Source of the DNA: Geitlerinema sp. S16
Lineage (GTDB): Bacteria > Cyanobacteriota > Cyanobacteriia > Cyanobacteriales > Geitlerinemataceae
Assembly: GCA_011390275.1 (NCBI GenBank)
Contig: JAABST010000006.1
Span: 82,469 to 146,468, forward strand
DNA: 64,000 bases
Reading direction: 5' to 3'
Shown here: positions 44,886 through 54,900 of the stretch, in pieces
Layout of the letters: every line of letters starts with the position of its first letter
How positions within the stretch are numbered: position 1 is the stretch's first letter
Translations under genes and position numbers: made by a program
Notes under the pieces: generated by a model
Seen by the model: only the letters and a program-made list of their open reading frames with translations
Databases searched by the model: none
Told to the model about the DNA's origin: nothing

Positions 44886-46616
44886 GTGCTGTACCTAGCG
44901 GAAGTTCAAAAGAAAAGCGGCGTTTTCGGTAGCGGGAAAGCCGGACTCAAGCTCCTCGCCCAGCAGCGTAGTGAGCATAACTGGAGTCCGGCTTCTGGCG
45001 ATGAAATCCCCTTTGATGACGCCACGACCTTTGGGGCTGGCGTGCTGGTGATGGTCGAAATTAGCCCGAACAAGCAGGTGCAGGGAGTCCCGAAGGAAGC
45101 TGGACCGCAACTGGTTAAAATTTTGCAGGGTTTTTCGCGTTTTCAAGAGAAGACCAAAACCCAAGAAGAGGAGATTGATCAGTGGAAAGCGTCTTTGACG
45201 TATCAAGCGGAGGAACTCAATCGCCGAGAGACCGAAATTCAGGGACGCGAAGAGCAGGTTGAGCACATTCAAGAGCAACTTGAAGCTCTGGAAGCACGCA
45301 AGACAGAGATTGAGGCGGAAACGAGTGCGCTTAACAATGCTCGTCAAGAGGTCAATTATAGTAAGCAAGAGCTAGAGGCTGCTTGGAGGCAGTTTCAGGG
45401 TGAGCGGGAGAGTTTTGCGCAACAGACTGAGCAAGCCGCTAGCTTGGATGCTGATCAAGCGAATAGTCTGAAAGAATGGCTCGATTACCTAGCGGAAGTT
45501 GTAACAACGTCCGGTGATCCGATCGAGCCGATCGCGGCGATCGAGGCGCAAATCGAAGCTCAGCGTCAAAGCTGTCGCGATCGCCGACAAATGCTGGAGG
45601 GCGATCAAGATCAGCTCGAAACACTCCAAGCAGATCGCGATCGGCTTCGTGGCGATCTCGAAGCAACGCGCACCGCTTTGAGCGAGCTACAGGCCGAGTT
45701 TTATCGTGCTGAAGCCGGACGTAGCAGCCAGCAAGCCGTGATCGAAGCCAAGCAACAGTTAACAAGTGCCATCACCGAGCGTTTAGCGGACGTGGAGGCT
45801 TTGACCACCGAGATCTCGCAACTGTCCATCAATAGCGGCGGTAATGATAGCGAGCTTGGAGTTGATCTCAGCGAATTAGAACGATTGCCGCTGAACGAAT
45901 TGCAGCAAAAAGTTCGCCAGCTCCAGGATGAACTTGAAAAAGGTTTCCGTTTCGTCAGCGATCAAGAGGAAGAATTGACCCTGCAACGTATGGATCTCAA
46001 TGAACTTGAGACCAAGCTGGCGCGTGCAAATGAGGCGGAGCGTGCCGAGTTGCAAACTGAGCTAGCCGATAGCCACGAAAGTTTTAAGTTTCTCAATCAA
46101 ACTCTGGTGGGGCAGCGGCGTAATCTGCGCAAACAAGAGCGAGGAATGAATCTGCATCAGGTTGTGTTGTGGCGACGCTTGGGCAATCCTCCCGAAGCAA
46201 CGTCCTCTGGCGGTGGCACGATCGACACCAGCGTCATCATGGCTCAGTTGCAACTGCGCAAGAGTGAGCAGACGGCGCTTCTCGCGACGCTTGAGACGGA
46301 AATTGCTGAACTCCAAACCAATCTTGCGAGCCTCGATACTGCAATTGCGGCGAAGCAACAAGAGATTGAAGCGCATGTGAGCCAAGTGAATGAGCAAGTG
46401 GATGCGTTGGAGGCTGCAACAGCAGCGCTAGAGCGCACAACCGCACGTATCGAAGCCCTCGGCGGTTTGCTCGATACGATCGAGGCGCAATTAGCCGATC
46501 TAGCTTCGGGTTGTGACAGCCTCAAGGAGAGTGCAACGGCGGCGACTGAGGCGAAACAGTCTCAGGAACATGCGATCGCCCAGCTTCAAGAGGTGGTCAC
46601 CGGTTTAACAAGTTAG
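44886..46616 (+). CDS. hmpF: Pilus motility taxis protein HmpF
   Basis: This 576-residue protein starts GTG at 44886 (MLYLAEVQKKSGVFGSGKAGLKLLAQQRSEHNWSP). The N-terminal 90 residues form a compact conserved domain. The rest is one long coiled coil (residues about 100-560), rich in Glu, Gln and Ala, with a short Gly/Ser break near residue 440. HmpF is a cyanobacterial protein needed for hormogonium motility and type IV pilus activity, and it localises dynamically at the cell poles in known species. Its neighbourhood with the hmp/pil chemotaxis block fits that role. Its 3' end overlaps the tilS stop codon by three bases on the opposite strand. Confidence 0.9.
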   Translation: MLYLAEVQKKSGVFGSGKAGLKLLAQQRSEHNWSPASGDEIPFDDATTFGAGVLVMVEISPNKQVQGVPKEAGPQLVKILQGFSRFQEKTKTQEEEIDQWKASLTYQAEELNRRETEIQGREEQVEHIQEQLEALEARKTEIEAETSALNNARQEVNYSKQELEAAWRQFQGERESFAQQTEQAASLDADQANSLKEWLDYLAEVVTTSGDPIEPIAAIEAQIEAQRQSCRDRRQMLEGDQDQLETLQADRDRLRGDLEATRTALSELQAEFYRAEAGRSSQQAVIEAKQQLTSAITERLADVEALTTEISQLSINSGGNDSELGVDLSELERLPLNELQQKVRQLQDELEKGFRFVSDQEEELTLQRMDLNELETKLARANEAERAELQTELADSHESFKFLNQTLVGQRRNLRKQERGMNLHQVVLWRRLGNPPEATSSGGGTIDTSVIMAQLQLRKSEQTALLATLETEIAELQTNLASLDTAIAAKQQEIEAHVSQVNEQVDALEAATAALERTTARIEALGGLLDTIEAQLADLASGCDSLKESATAATEAKQSQEHAIAQLQEVVTGLTS

Positions 46617-47638
46617 GAGTTGGGCGGATCTAGGGCGATAACTTCGAGCCAATGACCGCACACTTCCACGATACGCGCACTGACGATTGGATCGGTGCGC
46701 GTTTTTTGTGGGGCATCGACTAGGGCGACAACTTTGGCAATTTGGGCGAAATTTGGCGCACGATCGAAGGTTTGTTCGAGCCACTGTCGCACAATACGGC
46801 GCTGGATGGCGAGATGAAATGTTCTGAGGGTTGGGCGGTGTAAGCGATCGCGGTTGTGGCGATCGCTGGCTTGGATCAGGCCATGAGCGGCGATCGCTTC
46901 TAAACAGTCGCGATCTACGGAGATTGCATCAGAGGTGCGGGCAAGGGCGGCTTCGATTTTGGGGTTGAACTGGTCGTGAAGGAAGGGCAAGAGGCGGCGA
47001 CGGATGCGATTGCGTGTGTAGGTTTCGTCGCGGTTGGTGGAGTCTTCCCAGATCGGCAGGCCGCGATCGGTGCAAAAGGCGGCGGTTTCGTGGCGAAAGA
47101 TCTCGAACAGGGGGCGCACCAGTTGCGGTGTCGGTTTTAGGCTTGAGGCGGATTCTGGAGTTTGGAATTCGGTGAGCGATCGCGATCGGGCGATCGCGCT
47201 GAGGCCGTCGGTTCCGGTTCCGCGTAGCAGGTGGTGCAGCAAGGTTTCGGCGCGATCGCTGGCGGTGTGGCCGGTGGCGATGTGGGTTGCGCCGATGTCC
47301 TGGGCGATCGCGACGAGCTGGCGGTAGCGCCACGATCGGGCGTCGGCTTCGCTATTCAGGGCAATATCGGCGGTGCGTTGGTGGTACGGCACACCCCAGC
47401 GATCGGCGAGTGCGGCGACGAAGCGGGCGTTATCGGCGGAGTCGTCGCGCCAGCGGTGGTCGCAATGGCCGATCGTCAGTTGCCAGTCCCAGCGATCGGC
47501 GAGGTCGAGGCAGATTTGGGCGAGACAAAGCGAGTCCTGGCCACCGGAGACGGCGATCAGGATATGGCTCGATCGGGGTATTAGTAAATACTGCTTCAGT
47601 TGACGATGAATACGAGCATGAAAACCTGACCAGATCAT
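46613..47638 (-). CDS. tilS: tRNA(Ile)-lysidine synthetase
   Basis: This protein of about 341 residues has the PP-loop motif ILIAVSGGQDSLCLAQI near the N-terminus, then IGHCDHRWRDDSADNARFVAALA and RETYTRNRIRRRLLPFLHDQFNP. It modifies C34 of tRNA-Ile so that it reads AUA, an essential step. Substrate-binding landmarks ATGHTASDRAETLLHHLLRGTGTDGLSAI are intact. The frame opens at 47662 but MIWSGFHARIH matches the family start. It ends overlapping hmpF convergently. The RTX gene ends 41 bp upstream of its start. Confidence 0.93.
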   Translation of the reverse strand: MIWSGFHARIHRQLKQYLLIPRSSHILIAVSGGQDSLCLAQICLDLADRWDWQLTIGHCDHRWRDDSADNARFVAALADRWGVPYHQRTADIALNSEADARSWRYRQLVAIAQDIGATHIATGHTASDRAETLLHHLLRGTGTDGLSAIARSRSLTEFQTPESASSLKPTPQLVRPLFEIFRHETAAFCTDRGLPIWEDSTNRDETYTRNRIRRRLLPFLHDQFNPKIEAALARTSDAISVDRDCLEAIAAHGLIQASDRHNRDRLHRPTLRTFHLAIQRRIVRQWLEQTFDRAPNFAQIAKVVALVDAPQKTRTDPIVSARIVEVCGHWLEVIALDPPNS

Positions 47639-47679
47639 ACTCAATGAAGTCTCATGCAGCACTCAAATTTACAACAGCT

Positions 47680-50610
47680 CTAAACCACAACTTCAAAGGC
47701 TTGAGCACCATTCGCAATGAAAGAATTCCACTTTGCATTTGCATCTGCACCTGCAAGAGTTGGATTCGTTGTCGATGTTGATAAATTGCCAAGATAAGCC
47801 ATCGATGTTTTGACCGGTGGTGTACCATCCTGGATATACCAAACAAAGATATCGTCAGCAGTTATATTTTTTCTTTGTACAAGAATGGTTGAGGGCTGCA
47901 AGGCTACGTTACCTAAGTAAGTATCAATGTTTCCATCATTGCCTCTGAAGAAAATAATGTCAGCTTCAGCAATTTGAGTTGGTGTATTGGTTGCACTCGC
48001 ATCAATTACTTTATTTTCATCCCAACTGCTGCTGCCAGCGCCAAACGCGGCTCCCTTAAAGCGCAGCACGTCTTCCGTCGGATTGAAGTTGGTGATGTTA
48101 TCTAGTCTGTCCGCGATCGCATCGTAAACAATCGTCACCTTCCCAGCGGGACTATTCGCGTTGATCGTCTCATTTCCAGCCGCACTATCGATCGTAGTAC
48201 CGGCAGCATTCACATTTAGAGACAGAGTCGCTGTACCGCCTCCAGCAATTCCCGAACTGAATGCGCTACCATCCGAAGCCTTAAAGGAAAGACTCGTACT
48301 TCCTGTCGTTGCCGCTCCACTAAACCGGAGCTGACCGCCGCTACTCACAGATTGCGTGATGCCACCTGTCAGATCTATCGGTGTAAACACTCCACCACCA
48401 TTGGAATACGACCAGATACCCGATGTTCCCCCCGGATTAATGGCGGTGACCCCTAGACTGATGGGGTCGCCGTCTCGATCGCTCGCATTCGCCTTCGTGT
48501 TACCCACGAGATCGGCAACATTAAAGTCTAAATTGGCTGTTGTTCCGATCAGAAAGTCCGTTCCCGTCAGTACAGCAGTTGCAATTTCGGGTGGATCATT
48601 GGTTGCCGCCACTTTAATGTCACGCACGATCGAGGCCGGTTCACCATTAATCGCGATCGAGATTTTGCGCGTACTCGTATCTGGTGTATCTGAATTATTC
48701 TCAAACTTAATGGTTTTTAGAGCATCGGCATATTGTTGCGGTGTCGCAGAACCTGCACTTAGCGTTAGGGTCTGTCCGCTAGGAGAGAATGTAATACCAC
48801 TGCTTCCAGGGGAAACTAATAAATCAGCCCCACTCTGAAAACCACTGGAAATCGAGACCTGAATGCTTGAAATAGCCGCAACTCCTCCTCCCGTGGTATC
48901 CGGGTCAAGAAACGTGAGCGCTCCTCCAGAATCTGCGAAAATCAATTGTGAAATGGGGTTCGTTGCTGAGTCCGCAGCGCTCTCAGTAACTGTCAGTGCC
49001 GATGTGTCCGCATTTTTTATTTCAACCGCATCATCATCCGCCGCGATCGCAAGCGCATACGATGCCGACACCGCCGGATTCAAGCCATCCTCGATCGAGA
49101 TCGTCACCGTACGATTTGTCTTGCTGACACTATTGACCGTATTCGTGTACTGAATCAGCTTGACCGCCGCTTCGTACTCATCCACCGAAGCCACACCACT
49201 CAAAGTCAACGTACGATTTGCCGCATCATAAACCGAAGCCGTAATCCCCGCTGGTAAACCCGTCACGCTCAGGACATCTTCCCCCGCCGCCGGAGATCCA
49301 CCCGACAACGACACCGTTACCGATGTCAGTTTGCCACTATCGTCAAACAGATCAACATCCGAGAACAGTGGAACTGTTATATTTGCACCATTCTCCGGCT
49401 CTTTCGCCTGCGTTGTGATGATTGCCCCATCGATCGTTGGTGGCGCAACATTCGTCTCACCGACGATTTGCGCACTCTTGTCCTTGACGATCACAGCAGC
49501 CGTTCCCACATTGCTAAGATTTGCGCCATCGCTCACGCGGAAGGTAAAGCTTGCATAGTTCGCGCCCTTCGTACCGGGATCAGGCACAAAGATTAGTGAC
49601 GATAAGCTCGCGATCGCAATCTCAGCATTTACCGTTACCGGTTGATTTGTGACGATCGTTGCACCGGTGGTGGCGTCTGTTGTTTTTGATGTGGTGAACA
49701 GATCGCCCTGTCCTGGTAGTGAGGTGATACGTACCGCCGAGAACGGATCGCCATCAATATCAAAATACGAAAAATCGCTAGAGGAAAATGTGTAAGCACC
49801 ATCCTCAAACGCAATAACGGTAGTGTTTGTTGTCAGTGGCGCCGACTTACCCACGCTATCGCGGGTTACGGTATTCGGCGTTGACCCGCCAGAATTACCA
49901 TTGTCGATCGTACCCGTTTCACTTCCAGGGATTTCACCAACGTCAATATTGGTCGATGTGTCAAGGATGGTCGTAAAGACGTTGTTGCTGGTAAATTCAC
50001 TGCGCGATACGTTCTCGACAACAGCAAGGATCTGACCGCTGCTGAGATCTTGCAGAATTACGTTGACCTTGGAGCTGCTGTTGGCGATCGCTTGAAACGT
50101 GATGTTCAAGCTTTTTGCCTCGATGCTGTCCGCGAGGCCAATGCTGTCAATTCCCGGCACAAAATCAACGATCGTGTCCGCTTCTTCCAGGGTCGCACCA
50201 CCGCTCGTGCGGGTCAGCACAAACACATCCGCCCCCGACCCGCCGACCAAACTATCCGCCCCCAAATCGCCCCGAATTACATCATTACCACTACCGCCGA
50301 GGATGACATCATTGCCCTGACCGCCGAAAATGACATCATCTCCGCTGCCCCCCTCGATCGCATCGATCCCCTTATTTCCAAAAATCGTGTCGTTGCCCTC
50401 ATCGCCGTACAGTAAGTCATCATCCTTACCGCCGATCACGAAGTCGTTATCCAATCCGCCAAAAATCGTATCGACACCCGCATTACCGGCAAGAGTGTCG
50501 CTCCCCGCATTCCCATCAATTCGATCGTTGCCGCCGAGGCCGAGAATGAGGTCTGCGCCAAAACTACCGGGTAAAACCTCTGCGGCATCTGTGCCAATAC
50601 GTTCGCTCAT
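47680..50610 (-). CDS. Large RTX/cadherin-like secreted protein
   Basis: This 976-residue acidic protein has no signal peptide. Residues about 10-145 carry RTX nonapeptides (GGNDRIDGNAG, GGLDNDFVIGG, GNEGNDTIFG, GGSGDDVIFGGQGNDVILGG), Ca2+-binding beta-roll repeats, then the RTX tail FVLTRTSGGATLEEADTIVDFVPGIDSIGL. Residues about 260-830 form tandem cadherin/Ig-like domains (AFEDGAYTFSSSDFSYFDIDGDPFSAVRITSLPGQG, DGDPISLG). The C-terminal 130 residues (DNITNFNPTEDVLRFKGAAF, DGNIDTYLGNVAL) resemble a secretion/tail domain. RTX repeats at the N-terminus are unusual; they normally lie C-terminally. Type I secretion is likely, but no transporter is adjacent. Confidence 0.82.
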   Translation of the reverse strand: MSERIGTDAAEVLPGSFGADLILGLGGNDRIDGNAGSDTLAGNAGVDTIFGGLDNDFVIGGKDDDLLYGDEGNDTIFGNKGIDAIEGGSGDDVIFGGQGNDVILGGSGNDVIRGDLGADSLVGGSGADVFVLTRTSGGATLEEADTIVDFVPGIDSIGLADSIEAKSLNITFQAIANSSSKVNVILQDLSSGQILAVVENVSRSEFTSNNVFTTILDTSTNIDVGEIPGSETGTIDNGNSGGSTPNTVTRDSVGKSAPLTTNTTVIAFEDGAYTFSSSDFSYFDIDGDPFSAVRITSLPGQGDLFTTSKTTDATTGATIVTNQPVTVNAEIAIASLSSLIFVPDPGTKGANYASFTFRVSDGANLSNVGTAAVIVKDKSAQIVGETNVAPPTIDGAIITTQAKEPENGANITVPLFSDVDLFDDSGKLTSVTVSLSGGSPAAGEDVLSVTGLPAGITASVYDAANRTLTLSGVASVDEYEAAVKLIQYTNTVNSVSKTNRTVTISIEDGLNPAVSASYALAIAADDDAVEIKNADTSALTVTESAADSATNPISQLIFADSGGALTFLDPDTTGGGVAAISSIQVSISSGFQSGADLLVSPGSSGITFSPSGQTLTLSAGSATPQQYADALKTIKFENNSDTPDTSTRKISIAINGEPASIVRDIKVAATNDPPEIATAVLTGTDFLIGTTANLDFNVADLVGNTKANASDRDGDPISLGVTAINPGGTSGIWSYSNGGGVFTPIDLTGGITQSVSSGGQLRFSGAATTGSTSLSFKASDGSAFSSGIAGGGTATLSLNVNAAGTTIDSAAGNETINANSPAGKVTIVYDAIADRLDNITNFNPTEDVLRFKGAAFGAGSSSWDENKVIDASATNTPTQIAEADIIFFRGNDGNIDTYLGNVALQPSTILVQRKNITADDIFVWYIQDGTPPVKTSMAYLGNLSTSTTNPTLAGADANAKWNSFIANGAQAFEVVV

Positions 50611-51126
50611 GATGGGAGAACTCCTAAAAAACGTGAAAGGGTGAGAGGGGAGATGAAGGGGTGTTTCTCGCGTGACGGATAGTAAAATCTAGCGGCAGAT
50701 CTATACTAAATAATCGACGCAAAGATGTAGGGTTTCGTTCCACATGTGACGATCGTGTGGTTTCCGCGTTGCAGATGCCAAGGCTCGCTTAGACCTCAGC
50801 CTTAAGATTAAACCTCAATACCAAAAACGAAATTCGCAAAGATTCTGCGTTCGATCGGTGATGGTGGCGATTTTAGTCGTTAGTGGCAGCGTGTCGGGGC
50901 AAGACTACGATCTTCAGTCTTGATAGGCTCGTCTTAATCTGTCTTGAGATTCATTAGCCCTTACTATCAAAGCTGGTATGAGACCGATGATCTTCAGCTA
51001 GCATACAGAATCCAAACCTAGCTTCATTATCGATGAGTTCTTGTAAAAAACACTCCGCAATTATGCGGTTTTTTGTGAAATCACCCTACCTTTGTGATGC
51101 CACCGCTGCGCGTCACGAGACTGAAC
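50611..51126. other. Intergenic region upstream of the RTX gene
   Basis: This 516-bp gap contains the RTX promoter region and, at 51045-51076, the terminator of the small gene to its right. A CCACATGTGACGATCGTGTGG segment at about 50740 has short inverted arms. Nothing else was recognised. Confidence 0.5.
51045..51076 (-). terminator. Rho-independent terminator of the small gene at 51127
   Basis: CCGCA (51055-51059) pairs with TGCGG (51064-51068); A-run precedes and T-run follows on the plus strand, so on the minus strand the stem is followed by TTTTTT. It can work in both directions. Confidence 0.75.
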
Positions 51127-51315
51127 CTACGGCTTTTGAGTGCAATCAATAGTCCCGTTTGCGATCAGTGCCTCCAGTAGAGACAAAGCTGCGAGTTCAA
51201 TTTCATTGATCTCATTCATCGCTCTATGTTCGAGTTCGCAAGCAATGCGAGCTTCTTGCTCCGGTGGAAGGCAGCGGTTTTGGATGGCAGCTTGGACTAG
51301 ATGAATGAGTGGCAT
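51127..51315 (-). CDS. Small protein of unknown function
   Basis: This 62-residue protein (MPLIHLVQAAIQNRCLPPEQEARIACELEHRAMNEINEIELAALSLLEALIANG) is a short all-helical sequence. The pattern of leucines and the phrase LVQAAIQNRCL...E.E...INEL resemble small cyanobacterial helical proteins of unknown role. A terminator follows. There is a plausible start ATG at 51315. Support is from length, codon pattern and the terminator only. Confidence 0.5.
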   Translation of the reverse strand: MPLIHLVQAAIQNRCLPPEQEARIACELEHRAMNEINEIELAALSLLEALIANGTIDCTQKP

Positions 51316-51927
51316 GGAAAATCGGTGGGGTGTTGATTTGTGAGGGGGTATTGTCTAGCGATCGAATAAATGAAAATCAACGTAAACGTCCAAATCTTTC
51401 TACTCAGAAAGAGGATTCGCCAGATTAATTGAGGAAAAAAGTCGTCGATAGTGAGCGCGATTCGATTTACGACCTTGTCTGTCGATATACGTCAAGTCTC
51501 TGGGAGACCGGGTACAGGCAAAATATGCGCCAAACCATGAGCCAGAACAGGCTCCAAAACAGACGCGGCTCTCTGATTGACTCAAGATAGACCCGTTTGT
51601 TTAACGAAGCGTTATTGGAACAGATCCCAAAACGTAAGATTTGATGATCGGCTCGATCGAGCGATCGAAGACGTGACACACGAGTCCGTTTTTACGTCGC
51701 GTTTACGATGAGTTTTGTGGATGGTTTGGCAAGCCTCATGTAATTATGGTGTTAGGGGAAACATCAGCGTCGCTCACTACGAACAAACTCTTATTTACTT
51801 CCGCCGTACGGATGGGTTTTTACGTAGATCTTGCCAAAATTGCAACAAATTTCAATGTTACGGTTGTGCGTGGGCGGATGCATGAACCGTCTTTTTCGTA
51901 GACCTTGCCAAGATTGCGACACACTTA
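51316..51927. other. Gap upstream of the AAA-GAF gene
   Basis: This 612-bp gap holds the presumed promoter of the long gene at 51928. Its last 110 bases contain a 48-bp imperfect direct duplication (listed separately). Open frames on both strands are short shadows. No RNA gene was recognised. Confidence 0.5.
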
Positions 51928-51944
51928 ATGTCACGGTTGTACGC
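51823..51944 (+). repeat. 48-bp imperfect direct repeat covering the AAA-GAF start codon
   Basis: CGTAGATCTTGCCAAAATTG (51823 on) and CGTAGACCTTGCCAAGATTG (51897 on) begin two copies that run to TTACGGTTGTGCG and TCACGGTTGTACG; offset 74 bp. The second copy contains the start codon of the gene at 51928. The first copy carries the corresponding ATG (51854) out of frame with the gene. It looks like a tandem duplication of the 5' end. Confidence 0.82.
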
Positions 51945-54900
51945 TCATCGATCGCCAGCATATTTTCAAGTGGGTGGCATTCTGTCCCCAACGGCACAGA
52001 GCTATGTGAGCCGCTGGGCTGATCGCGATCTAGAGTCGGCCATTCTCGCCGGTGAGTTTTGCTACATTTTTGATGCGCCGCAAACGGGAAAAACGAGCTT
52101 GCAGCGTCGCGTCGCTCAGCGCTTACAGGAGGAGTACGGCTATCAGTGTGTGTTCCTCGATTTAACCCGTCTGCGGGGACGCGACATTGATCGTCAGCAG
52201 TGGTATACGGGGATCGCGCGGTTACTGTCGCGGGGCTTACAGCTCGATGTAGACTTTCGAGCATGGATCGAGGATCGATCGTTTTTGCCGCCGGTTCAGT
52301 ACCCGAGCGAGCTGCTGGAAGATGTGGCGCTGAGGCAAATTGAAGCGCCGATCGCTATCTTTATCGATGATATTGAAGTTGTCCTGGACTTGACGTTTCG
52401 GGTGGATGATTTCTTTGCGCTGTTGTGCAGCTATCAAAGGCATCCTCAGCTTCGTTTTGTGGTTGCGGGATGTACGACGGCGATCGAGCTGGTGCGAGAT
52501 CTCCGCTGCACGCCGTTTGAGACGGGAAAATCCATTGATCTCGATCTTTTCCAGATGAAGCGCAACTCCCTAGAGTCCGCCGATTCAATCGATTCAATGG
52601 ATCTGACCCCATTAATCACGGGTCTCGGGGAATGTGTGAATGATCCCCATGAGACTTTGGCGGTTGTCCTGAATTGGACTGGGGGGCAACCCTTTTTGAC
52701 CCAGTGGCTGTGCCAGCTAATCGTTGAGCAGGCAGCAGACGACCCGCGCTGGCCACCGCCAACGGTTCCCCAAATTTGGGTGGCACACTTGGTGCAGTCA
52801 AAGCTAATTAGCAGTTGGGAGGCGTACGATCGAGCCCATCACCTCGGCGGGATTCGCGATCGGCTGCTGCAACACGACAACGCCCTAGAGATTCTGAAAC
52901 TGTATAGCCGAGTGTTACAAACGGGGCGGCTAGCGGTGTCAGAGGATCTGCTTTCGCCGCCTATGGGGCGATCGTCCGGAATTACAGGTCTTCGACCCCT
53001 TACGATCTCCCCGCTGACAGCGCTCTGTTTAACAGGACTCGCGTTCGAGCATGACCATGAATTAATTGTCTGCAACCGGATTTACAGCCGCGTCTTTGAT
53101 GTTCGCTGGCTACAGCGGGCGATCGCGAGCGTGCAGCCAGACTGTATTCAGGTGATGAGTCGCCAAGAGCAGCGGTTGCTGGAACTGTTGCAGGTCATGG
53201 AAAATAAGCCATTTGATGAGGTATTGCATGAGATCCTCAGTCCGGTGGCGTTGAAGCTGATGGAGACGCTCCATGCCGATCGGGTGACGTTGTTTCTGAT
53301 TGATGCTCACCAGTCCGAAATTTGGTCGATCGTGGCTCGCGGACGCGGTGTCAGCAAGCCGGAAGTGAATATCTCAAGCGATCGTGACGATATGGTCGGG
53401 CAACTGCGCGAGCAGCTCTACACGCCGTTTTATTACAACGGTTTTGATGAGCCGATCGAGTACGGTCAGCACGTACAGGCGGGAGAGAATCCGCTCGCGA
53501 TCGAGGGCGCACCGGGGCGATATTTCAACTACAGCATTTTGGTGTTGCCCCTCATTGACACCGAAAATCGTTTTGTGGGGGTCATACGGTTAGCAAACCG
53601 GCTGCGCACCGCCCATGATCCGAGCTTGCCCCTGCGCGATCGCATCGACCCTACGGGTTTTACGACGAGCGATGAAGTTGAATGTTATGAATATGCTCCC
53701 GCACTATGTCGTTTGTTCGATCGGGTTTATAGCAGCTACCGGCTGACCCAGCGGCTACGAGCATCGGAGGCACTCGCACAGGCCACACGATCGCTGTCGC
53801 ATAGTCGTCTCGATGCCGATGAAATTGTCATGCGCGTGATGGCCGCTGCAAAAACGCTCATGAATGCCGATCGGACGACGCTATGGATTCTCGATGAAAC
53901 GAAGCGGCGGTTGTGGACGAAAATTCCACGCGAAGATGGAACCACGCTCGAACTGACGCTTAAGGTGGGTGAAGGCTATGCCGGACAGGTGGCACAAACC
54001 GGGCAAACGATTTCGATTCCCTTTGATTTATACGATCGCAGCGGATCGGAAACGGCCAAACAGACCGATCGCCAAACGGGGTATCGCACCTGTAGTTTGC
54101 TGTGTATGCCCGTGCGCAACCCGGACGGCGAGACGATCGCCGTCACCCAACTGATTAACCGACGCAAAACCGGTAATTTTCCCACCTACGATCCAGCACA
54201 CTGGCCGGAAGCACCCGAGGTTTTTCGTGCGAGCTTCGATGCGCAAAGTGAAAACTACATGCGTATTTTTAACGATCAGGTCGGCGTCGCCCTGCAAAAT
54301 GCCCAACAGTACGCCGACGCGAAGCAGCGGGCAGCCCTACATTCCGACAGCGTTGTCGGTGAAACCTTGGCGATGCTCGATCGCCTCATGGACAGCCAGG
54401 GCTTTGACGAGGTTCTCGATACCACCCTGCGTTCCATCACGTTGCGAATCGGGCGAACGCTGAACGCCGATCGCACCAGTATTTTTATGCTGGACGAAGA
54501 GCGTCAGGAATTTTGGTCGATTCTGGCGGAATCCGAGGGGCAGCTCGATCGCGGTGAGTCGCGTCGTTCAGAGGCGAAATCGGGTCTGATACAACCCGGA
54601 TCGACACCCTGCTTAGAGATTCGGACGCCGTTCAATCGCGGCATCGTGGGTGAAGCTGCCGCCACTCGGAAAATTGTGTCCGTCCCGTTTGATTTTTACG
54701 ACGACCCGCGATCGGAGATTGCCCGCCAGGAAGATCGCCGCAACAACTACCGCACCGCCACGGTACTGGCGATCCCCTTGCTCGATCGAATGGGTGAATT
54801 AATCGCGGTCGTTCAGTTCCTGAACAAGCTGCGATCGGATATTTCAGCCTCCGCGCCTTTTATGGAACGGCTCGATCTGCAAGGCTTCACAACGCTTGAT

